NCBI GenBank assembly: GCA_036898135.1
Contig: CM072515.1
Coordinates: 45,755,004-45,819,003 of the forward strand
Reading direction: 5' to 3'
From: Oncomelania hupensis
Lineage: Eukaryota; Mollusca; Gastropoda; Littorinimorpha; Pomatiopsidae
DNA: 64,000 nt
In this document: one piece after another, positions 12,761-64,000 of the stretch
Layout: each line of letters begins with the position of its first letter
Numbering within the stretch: the stretch's first letter is position 1
Notes under the pieces: model-generated
Seen by the model: only the letters and a program-made list of their open reading frames with translations
Database searches by the model: none
Told to the model about the DNA's origin: nothing
Position numbers and translations under genes: made by a program

Positions 12761-13876
12761 ATTCAAATGCAACTCTCTCTCTGTCTCTCTCTCGGAATTT
12801 GTCTCTGTCTCTGTCTCTCTGTTTCTCTTTTTCTCCTTTTCTGCCTGCAGAATAGTTCCATTAAGTCTACTCGTAGTGTCCTGGTTTCTGACTTGGTCTC
12901 TTTCCCCCTGAAGGACAGTAGGTTCACAGAAGGGCGGGATGGATTTACCCGTAGTGGCATAACGATGAAGACAGCTGGAAATTCGTTTAACTCGCTATAA
13001 TGTACACAACCACACACTCGGGCACTAGAAAAGACCTTCCCTTAGCCCAAGGCACTTTACATGCCTGTACAGAAACACAGCTGATATTTAGCTACAAACG
13101 CATCACATGCGGATGAAGCTAGAATTACCCAAGAGGTTTTACTCGTCGGTTAGATGTTCCCCTTTCGCCTTAACGTAGTTGGAGCTGCGCCGGGGTTGCC
13201 GTGCTTTCTCTGAAGGCTACCTGCCCTTTGTTCGCTAGGAGAACATACAGTAAGACATGTATAAAGTAAATAGATATAATAATAAAGTAAATGGATATAT
13301 AAATATGATAATAAACTTACATACAAATAGTCGTACCATCTGCTCTTCACTACCTTATATAATTATATTTGCCTGTCTTTGTACTTCGTTTCCTGATTGT
13401 GTTTGATTTCGCTACTTCTGATCGCGGAGGTATATAACTGGAGTACCGGCTCAGTTTCGAAGGCTCGTACCTCTTTGTCCTTACTTTTGTCCTTTTGCAC
13501 TTTATGTAAGCTACAGCACCTCACTCTTGGTATGCCTAAAAAAGCTGACTGCATATGCAGACCTACGTTACTTGGTCATACCAAAGATAGTTATATTTTC
13601 TAGTATCTTTGGTCATACTTAAGTGGAGAGCATAAGGACAATATTAGGTTAGTGCGTCAAACATCGCTGGTGCACAGGAAGTTAGTTATGGATATAGTAA
13701 TTGAAGACCTGTGTGCTGATGCCGCGTTGATCGATGATCATTAGTAGCAGACTCCGCATCAACACTCGCCATCATTTCTGCAACTTAGCATGTATGTAAC
13801 ATGTTTGCCTCCGCGCTGTCATTTCGGACGTTCTGACAGAGGGAGAGTGAGAAAGGGATGGGAATGAAAGTAGAGA

Positions 13877-13880
<4 letters not shown>

Positions 13881-13934
<54 letters not shown>
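13881..13934. repeat. (TC)n microsatellite
   Basis: A pure TC run of 54 bp. Confidence 0.97.
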
Positions 13935-13939
<5 letters not shown>

Positions 13940-14035
13940 TATGGTGTCACTAGGGTGGAAGGGAGCATGGGGGAAGGGTGTGAGATGAAACCGAGAAAAT
14001 ACTCCTGTTTGAAGGAGCAAGATGTAGATCTAAAG

Positions 14036-14637
14036 GGTGGGCCATAAAAAGTTTCCACATTTTATTGTGCAATAACTGAGATAGAAATTAATATTTTACA
14101 ACATGTTTTATTCCACGTAGACAACAATGTTAAAGGTTTTGTTCAAACTAATCTTAGCAAAATCTGTGCATTTTCAGAGTCACAGAATCAATAGTTCATG
14201 ATTTGCTCAATCCATGCTCCGCGTTGTTGAATAACAGCTGCAAGCCGAACGTTGAAGTTTTCACCAGACTTGAACCCTGCTGATTATTTTCTTTGGGGTT
14301 ATTTGAAAGAACGAGTGTATACAGACAATCCAAGAACAAGTGAAGAACTAAAGGCAAGCATCAGGAGAGAAATCAGAAGCATTCCTGCAGAGATGCTGAC
14401 AAGAGTTGTGGACAACTTCAACGGTCGGCTTGCAGCTGTTATTCAACAACGCGGAGCATGGATTGAGCACATCATGAACTATTGATTCTGTGACTCTGAA
14501 AATGCACAGATTTTGCTAAGATTAGTTTGAACAAAACCTTTAACATTGTTGTCTACGTGGAATAAAACATGTTGTAAAATATTAATTTCTATCTCAGTTA
14601 TTGCACAATAAAATGTGGACACTTTTTATGGCCCACC
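14036..14637 (+). mobile_element. Tc1/mariner-like fold-back element with 224-bp arms
   Basis: Left arm 14036-14259 and right arm 14414-14637 are inverted copies of equal length with only about three mismatches. The outer ends are GGTGGGCCATAAAAAGT and its complement, next to TA. The right arm includes the last codons of a transposase, and the left arm is an inverted copy of that same end. The element is recent and could fold into a long hairpin. Confidence 0.85.
14261..14485 (+). pseudogene. Transposase C-terminal fragment
   Basis: The open frame reads SPDLNPADYFLWGYLKERVY, then EIRSIPAEMLTRVVDNFNGR and ends WIEHIMNY. This is the third acidic region and tail of a Tc1/mariner-type DDE transposase. 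The N-terminal DNA-binding domain and first two catalytic Asp residues are absent, so it cannot transpose by itself. Its relative at 4294-4530 is more decayed. Confidence 0.8.
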
Positions 14638-15024
14638 TACTTTTACAAGAACATACTTGTGTGTGTGTGGGTGTTTGTGTGTGTGTATGTGTGTGTGTGT
14701 GTACAAAATTATTGCGCGTCTGTTAATTCCTGTGTGGGTGATGATGTGTTTGTGTGTAGGTTAATGGTAGTGCAAAGAAATGCATAACGATTGTCAGGTT
14801 GAAGTTCTATTAGCGGACACTTTTTTTTGTTTGACATGATTTCCATTTGTGCTGGCAGAAAACAAACTTACACACAGACAAACATGTATCATTACTACTC
14901 AGCTGTTGGTGTGTTTTTTGTGCGTCCGAGCATATTTTAGCGCTTTCAGTGTTATACTTTGACCAGAATCGTCTACAGTTGTATTTATTGGGTGGAGTTG
15001 GGAGGAGCAAATGAAGGGTGAAAT

Positions 15025-16500
15025 TGTGACGGTGGGTCTATTGTTGCTGAGCTCTGCACAATGGGTTGCTATTACCCACTCGTCTTTCATCTGCGGGGAT
15101 CGGCTAGTTAAATCACCCTATGACTAATCTTAATACATTTATTTATTTGGTCCAGTCTGTGTGAGCATATGGTTACAGAGATAGGGAGAAACGTGTAAAG
15201 GATTCACTGACACACTAGCTCTCACACGGCTATGAAACATAGGTAGTCCAGCCACTTGTTAACAGTAAATATCACACATTTATTTCCACTACTCTATATC
15301 TAATTCTCTAATCACTATATTAACTTAAATGTCCAAAACGTAATACAGCTAGGATTAACAACAGTCCAAAGTTCCTTTCGAGTGGTTCGTAGAATGGGTA
15401 GATATTAGATGGATCTAGTCAGCTACTGTTCTAGATATTTGTTACTATCTCTTTGTCTCTACTGGGCTTTGTTCTGGTTTTGCCTAATGTTCGTTTTTTC
15501 AGGAAGAGTGGACTATCGCACAGTTCTTATAGATCAGTGTTTGTGCACTTCTTCAGGGTCACTTAGCTGGATCGTTGAGGTGCGTTGCTGTTGTCGTCTG
15601 CTCTCGTTTGTTGACTACTGAGCTATCGTAGAGCAGTGCTCGATGCTCAAGTGCAGGCCGAATGTCAGGGTTGACTCTCAGTGGTCTATCTCCTGCCTAG
15701 GACCAAGACTGCTCGTCTGCAAAACTTAAGACGAGTTTCTGCAACGCCTTGTTTACAAATGGTGTGCAGAGCGTCTCACTGTTGGCAGAAACAGCCCTCA
15801 GCAAGATCGCTCCACTTATACCGATAAGTGATGAACAGTCCGTGGTCCTCTGGAATCTCCAACATAATTCCTATATACATACATCTTGGCTAAACCAAAC
15901 ACAGGGAGAAGTAATTAATAATGTACACTTTCTCCGGTACAGCCACTGGTCTGCAAGAATATCAATGTGAGAAACAACAGTGGGACCGTGGGGGCTACCT
16001 CATGGTGTCGAAACCAGTCGGGTGGGTCAGCGACGTGGTCAAGCAAAGTTTTACTAACATTCACAAGTATAAAACATGGCAAAACTTCACAAACATAATC
16101 CAATAATATCAATAAATCGCGATGAAACAAAAGATTGATCATTTACCTTTTTGACAATGTCAAGCTATGGCTATACTGCGATGAATGAATTTCACCCGTC
16201 ACCTGCGTAGTCTTCTGAGAGAGAGATCTTTCAGAGCGTTGCTTCTTCTCGTGTGAGGTTTCGACAAAGAATGACGTACCTTAACTGAGTGGTCAGCTAA
16301 AGCCCGCGAATATCCCGTGATACCTTAGCGCCCTCGTGCTGGGTATAGGTCAGCTGGATTATGACTCGGCTTAGCGAAGAATTTTTCCTACCTATGCTTA
16401 GCACATTCCTGACTTGTGTCGTCTGCTAGGCATCGACTTTAAGATACAAAGGCCAAAGCAGGATGAACTTTTAAGGCGAGGAGCCTTAGTGCAGGGTCTA
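15025..16500 (+). mobile_element. Family B interspersed repeat, copy 1 (unclassified)
   Basis: It shares long, moderately conserved blocks with the broken copy at 25640-29150: GACGGTGGGTCTATTGTTGC near the start, CTCACACGGCTATGAAACAT, GCAGAGCGTCTCACTG, and CTCCGGTACAGCCACTGGTC near the end. No protein is visible and no terminal repeats are clear. The 5' part with CACACATTTATTTCC and the closing ATTTACCTTTTTGACAATGT may be regulatory ends of a larger element. Confidence 0.65.
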
Positions 16501-16649
16501 AACTAGCCTATTGTGACAGTAATAAAATGGATACATTTCTGGTCATAACTTTTTTTTAATAATTTGTTTGCTGAGTAAAACTGTGTCGCTGATGAAAGTC
16601 GTAAAACTTAGTTATTATTTTGTAGATATTTGTTACTAGCGTGCATGTG

Positions 16650-16895
16650 TGTGTGTCTGTATGTGTGTGTTTATGTGAGTGTGGATGTGTCTGAGTGTAT
16701 GTTTGCATGTGTGTGTGCGTGTGTGTGTGTGTGTGTAGATAAGACATTATTCCTTCCTCCCTTCATTCTTATTTTTCTCCTTTCCTCCTCCTCCTCCTCC
16801 TCATCTCTTCTTCTTCTTCTTCTTCTTCTTCTTCTTCCCCCTCCTCTTCGTCTTCTTCTTCTTCTTCTCCTACTTCTTCTTCCATCTCTTCTTCA
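16650..16895. repeat. GT array followed by CTC/CTT arrays
   Basis: GT-rich repeats to about 16736, then pyrimidine trinucleotides to about 16895. Confidence 0.9.
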
Positions 16896-17828
16896 ATTCA
16901 ATAATATTGTAATGAATTAGAACTGACGCAACAACAATCTTCTTCTTCTTGCTGCATAATCTTGCGGAATGGCGTTGCAAAATGCGTTAACAGCCTGTAC
17001 CCCTGCTCGTGTCGACAAATGTTTCCTTTGAACTCTGAAACTCAGAATGATACATTAAATCACATATAATAATAATAACCCTCTCACCATATGCGGTGAC
17101 CTCCCTTCCCTTCCCTCCCCTCCCCTCCAGGCCCGTATTCCCCTACCCCGCCACACACGCCCGAGCGGGCACAAACACACACACATAACACACAAACACA
17201 TGTATGCAAAGGAGTCCAAATTTACACATACCATGATGTTTTGATGCTTATTTGATGACAATGCGGTGGCCGGTGGTCAGCAATGAAACACAATGAAACA
17301 GTCCGTCAGTGTAAACCAGAGAGATTCCTGGTCTATGGTGTAAACAGATCGCAGACAAGAATACAAGTGTATTTTATTTGGCTCACTCATCAAGCTGCAA
17401 ACTGCGGCTTCAATTGCATTCTGTTTTCTGCCAGTGTCTTGAGCCCCTGTTTGAGCGGGTACGTGCGTTGTATTAGAACAGCCTAGTTAATTTAACATTT
17501 CTGTATGTTACCAGCTCTATTGAAAAGGTGAATGCTAAAGTAAAATTATTATTCATGTGTTAAAACGCTATTCAGTTCTGAGCTGAAAGTGCTGCTCAAA
17601 ATGTCATCGCTGTTCTTTTACCGCCAGTGAGCTGAAGCAAACCATTTCGTGCTTTCGTTTTACTTTCAGTTTATTAACATTATGTTGCGAAACCGATGCG
17701 AAAAAATATCCTGCTTATGCGAAATAAAAGAAATTAAAAGGTGTGCTTCCGTCTTTTTCAGATCAGCCTTTAAAGTTGCTGCTTTTGATTCAGTGTTTGA
17801 AATGAATTGAAAGTTAATTGTGTCTTGA

Positions 17829-18355
17829 GGCCATATTGCGATATAGACTTCCTATGCTAGGTCTGCTCTGTCGGTCAACTCTCGGAAGTATTTAAATCGT
17901 CTTAGGCCATATTGCGATATAGACTTCCTATGCTAGGTCTGTTCTGTCGGTCAACTCTCGGAAGTATGTAAATCGTCTTAGGCCATATTGCGATATAGAC
18001 TTCCTATGCTAGGTCTGCTCTGTCGCTCAACTCTCGGAAGTATGTAAATCGTCTTAGGCCATATTGCGATATAGACTTTCTATGCTAGGTCTGTTCTGTC
18101 GGTCAACTCTCGGAAGTATTTAAATCGTCTTAGGCCATATTGCGATATAGACTTCCTATGCTAGGTCTGTTCAGTCGGTCAACTCTCGGAAGTAGTTAAA
18201 TCGTCTTAGGCCATATTGCGATATAGACTTCCTATGCTAGGTCTGTTCTGTCGGTCAACTCTCGGAAGTAGTTAAATCGTCTTAGGCCATATTGCGATGT
18301 AGACTTCCTATGCTAGGTCTGTTCTGTCGGTCAACTCTCGGAAGTATGTAAATCG
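17829..18355. repeat. 76-bp tandem satellite, seven copies
   Basis: Units start at 17829, 17905, 17981, 18057, 18133, 18209 and 18285. Each begins GGCCATATTGCGATATAGAC and ends AAATCGTCTTA (the last unit is cut after AAATCG). Differences are a few single bases (for example GCTCTG/GTTCTG and ATTTA/ATGTA/AGTTA), so the array is young or homogenised. Confidence 0.97.
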
Positions 18356-18576
18356 GTTTATGTTTCCTCCTTTACCTCTCCCCTATCGCATTGGTTTAAC
18401 GTTAAGTTTAAATAGGTAAGTGGCTTCCTAGGTGACCTTTTGTCTTCGATCACATCCTGTCCTCATCCTCCATCCCCACCCCACCCTGCTCATCCCCCTT
18501 CTTTCTGCATTCTCTCTCCGACACTGCCCATCCGCATCTCTTCAGGTTGTGTTATACATTCAGCTTTACTATTACC

Positions 18577-18653
18577 CTTCTTCTTCTTCTTCTTCTTCTT
18601 CTTCTTCTTCTTCTTCTTCTTCTTCTTCTTCTTCTTCTTCTTCTTCTTCTTCT
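18577..18653. repeat. (CTT)n microsatellite
   Basis: A pure trinucleotide run. It yields artefact poly-Ser, poly-Phe and poly-Leu frames. Confidence 0.95.
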
Positions 18654-18774
18654 CCTTCTACTTCTTTATCTATTTCAGGTTTGTTTGTTTTGTTGCGCCC
18701 GCCATTTTCCTCGAGGCCAAGATAGTATCAATCGTGCATGCTTCTTTTTTTTCCCCACATCAGCTTACGTAATC

Positions 18775-18804
18775 TTTCTCTCTCTATTTCTCTCTATTTC
18801 TCTC

Positions 18805-18866
<62 letters not shown>
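18775..18866. repeat. (TC)n microsatellite
   Basis: TC run with a TCTCTATT repeat at its left edge. Confidence 0.95.
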
Positions 18867-18872
<6 letters not shown>

Positions 18873-19517
18873 ACAACATCGTTCCTGTGTCTCTCACACT
18901 CATCTATAGACACACATAAAATACATCACGTACACTTGTAGAACCGCAGGGTTTTAAATGCGAAAGTAGTTTTCCGTTGACCTAGTGTTATTTATTTATT
19001 TATTTATTTATGTAAAGTGTACATTGTTTCTTAATCTAACTGTTACAACTATGATTTATGTTTGTGTGTGCTGGGAATTAGGGTTTTCTAGATCCATAGA
19101 TTAATTAGTTGCCCTGCGTCATCCGATTTCAATAATTTCATAGAACTTGAAAATAGTATCCATGTTCTTTTCGACACAAGAACATCATCGCATGACTCTT
19201 AAAATCAGTCCTGTTACCCGCATGGTTTATCGGAAACGACAGATTTATGTCCCCTGAAAATAGAGTGACGTCCCTTGGCGAAGAAACTGTCGTCTGCTTA
19301 GTCCGGAAGTGTGAAAGTGCTGTCGTCTGCGGGAGGTGTCTTACTTGTGCCGTTCAACTTTTTCTTAATTTCTTTATTTTTGCGTGCTAAGTGTCAAAAA
19401 ACTGTGCCGCTATGGATTCAGAAACTTGGATTTTCAGGGTATTGTTTGCAGTGATATTTTTCTGGACTGTGGTTACAGACTTGTGTAAAACTCTGAGCAT
19501 GATGTAAAACTAAAAAT

Positions 19518-19787
19518 CCTATCCTATCCTGTCCCATAACCCGAAGGTCGTAGGGGCACCACAGATGATCGCTTAACCAGCATACTCCATCTTTCTCTGT
19601 CCTCAGCAGCCCTCATGGCATCGCTCAGTGTCAAACCAGTCCATTCTCGAATGTTGTCCTCCCACCTCTTTTTCGGTCTCCCCCTTCTTCTACCTCCTTG
19701 CACTGTGCCTTGCAGAATGGTCTTTGCAAGGCCTGATGATCTGGTGACGTGGCCATACCATCGGAGTTTCCGTTTCTTCACCACTGT
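19518..19787 (-). mobile_element. 5'-truncated LINE tail with target-site duplication
   Basis: The minus strand encodes KRKLRWYGHVTRSSGLAKTI and GGRRRGRPKKRWEDNIREWT, the C-terminal tail of a non-LTR retrotransposon ORF2 protein, followed by a GGATA-type tail. It is flanked by a 14-bp direct repeat GTRAAACTAAAAAT (19504-19517 and 19788-19801, one mismatch). This is the mark of target-primed reverse transcription. The clade is not certain. Confidence 0.85.
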
Positions 19788-20584
19788 GTGAAACTAAAAA
19801 TATATATTTAATATATTTGAAAGCGCGAATTTGTAGGTTGAACACGATTTTAGAAATCTCGACCAAAGTTTATTATCGGTGAAAGTTTATTAGGCGACAC
19901 GGTTTCACAATTGGACAAAACTGGTTCAATTACAGACAATTTAATGTATTTGTTTGTTTGTCGATCATTAGCATGGGTGTGCAAAACTAAATCCTGAATG
20001 AAAACTTTGTATTGTTGGTTTTGGTGCTTGAGTTGGTGTGTACGTGTTGCATGTTAGATAATTTTTTTTGTATTCTTTACTTGATGTGTGTGATGTGGTT
20101 CGTTATATTATCTTTAAAACTTACATTCCAGGATATTTGGTATTGTTGATTGATTCCATTATGCAGTGCTATCCAGCACAATCATATCCGGCCTCTCACT
20201 CTCAAAATAATGCACAGTTATTGTATAGTATTGGGCATACTTACGTCACGCACAGTTTCCTTTTGAAAGTAGAAGAACCACCGTGGTGCTTTGTATGTGA
20301 CAGATCCTTTTTCCGTTCGCCATTTATTGTCTGTATGTGCTGATTGATTGATGAGAGAGAAATAAATATTGGTTCGATACATTTTAATGAGATTTTTAAA
20401 ATTTGCAATCGTCAAAACCTGTTACCATTTGTACATGTGTATGCTGTTGGTGTGTTTTATCGCATATAGGTCATGTCACCTTGTTTGTGTGCTTGTTTGG
20501 ATTTCAATAGTTATGTCAGTTTCATTTACATTTTTGTACCGTAGGTTAATTTTAGTATTTTGGTCTGATTTGGAATAGTTTTGT

Positions 20585-20625
20585 GTGAGTCCTGGTTTGG
20601 CTCTTGGCAGTCCGCTGGACCCTAT
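20585..20625 (+). repeat. Family A 3' fragment
   Basis: GTCCTGGTTTGGCTCTTGGC and AGTCCGCTGGACC match the 3' end of family A. Nothing else of the element remains. Confidence 0.6.
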
Positions 20626-21170
20626 AAACATTGACTATCTATTTGTATTCATCAATATAATTATTTGTTTTACTGGTATTGCATAACAGATTACGCTCTC
20701 AAATTTACAAACTGTTACTGTTATTTCATTATTTAACTTGGTGTGGTGGTGGCCCATTAATATTGAATGTTTCATTTGCCATGTTTTTTTTTTTAAATTG
20801 GGGTCATTAATATAGAATTGAGGAAACACAAAAATAAGTACGGCACTTAACTAACGGTTGAAATACTTGATAGCGTGTTGTCGATTCAAGAAGTAGGGAT
20901 GAAAATGGATGATGAGTAATGATCATGATTATGAGCGAAGAAAAAAGTAAAGATGGTGATGATGACTATGATGATGATGGGGATGATGATGATGTTGGTG
21001 CTCTGATGATGATGATGAGATAGATTAAATTAGATCGACAACGAAATAGACTGTATTAGATAAACAGGGATAAACAGACATAAATTTTCTTATAAAATAA
21101 TGCAAATCATATCCAACTCAGATTTTTTTTCTCTATTCACTAAGAAGAAACGTTGTGTTTGGTGTTGCAG

Positions 21171-63748
<42,578 letters not shown>

Positions 63749-64000
63749 GTAAGTGTCGAATCCTTCACTTCCAAATTATCGGTTTAACTGCTTATGTTTG
63801 TGCAATGGCAGCGAAAGTTTCGTGCGCATTCAGAGGTTCTTAAATTTAATGGCTTATGTTTTTTTTTGAGTTGAGTAAAGGTTTCATGCTGCATTCTGAC
63901 TTGAGATTTGTATTGAATTTAGGGTTGTGGGTTTTATTCAGGGGTGATAGTTGTTTTGTAAAGTTGAAAGTTTTTAATGTTTTCATTGTTTGTTTTTTTT

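Noticed and set aside
17829..18355. CRISPR-like array
   Set aside because: The units are directly adjacent 76-bp repeats without unique spacers, in an animal genome. It is a tandem satellite.
21100..21170. Possible translation start at the ATG upstream of and in frame with exon 1
   Set aside because: The frame is open through a good TTGCAG acceptor, and similarity to DGK-zeta begins exactly after it. The upstream residues resemble nothing in the family. An alternative first exon remains possible.

Overview
The window is animal nuclear DNA. It is AT-rich and crowded with microsatellites and transposon remnants, and it holds one recognisable host gene. That gene is on the + strand and is a type IV (zeta/iota-like) diacylglycerol kinase, split into at least 16 exons from 21171 to 63748. 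Its protein is close to metazoan DGK-zeta/iota. Together with (CAAT)n-tailed retroposons, tRNA- and 5S-headed SINEs, Tc1/mariner-like and hAT-like elements and long trinucleotide arrays, this suggests a marine invertebrate, most likely a lophotrochozoan such as a mollusc. The species cannot be named from the sequence.

Layout. Positions 1-21170 show no host exon that I can support; they are either the upstream intron of the kinase gene or intergenic. They hold an interrupted retroposon (135-1223), two Tc1/mariner-like fold-back elements (4099-4685 and 14036-14637), a small inverted-repeat element with a telomere-like motif (6990-7225), a 5S rRNA-derived SINE (about 9190-9400), a long unclassified repeat (15025-16500), a 76-bp tandem satellite (17829-18355) and a LINE tail with target-site duplication (19518-19787). 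Exon 1 (21171-21285) is followed by a 14.6-kb intron full of nested insertions (25640-30115). Exon 2 (35853-35936) sits between complementary GAT and ATC arrays and is followed by a 16.1-kb intron. From 52046 onward the gene is compact: 14 exons in 11.7 kb, most introns 0.3-1.3 kb and one of 3.1 kb.

The exons encode, in order, a short N-terminal segment, two cysteine-rich C1 domains, a basic MARCKS-like segment, the DAGKc catalytic domain and most of the DAGKa accessory domain. The open frame runs off into an intron at 63749. Ankyrin repeats and a C-terminal PDZ ligand, expected for this family, would lie to the right of the window. The start codon is not identified.

Most of the biological interest is structural. 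There is a GC-AG intron, a potentially looped-out in-frame exon, a run of phase-0 C1 exons, a roughly 580-706-bp retroposon family with several clean target-site duplications, a three-level nested insertion, a 115-bp perfect inverted repeat, and fold-back elements that could give double-stranded RNA. I found no evidence for an unknown multigene system. The non-exonic open reading frames are explained by repeats or are too weak to support.
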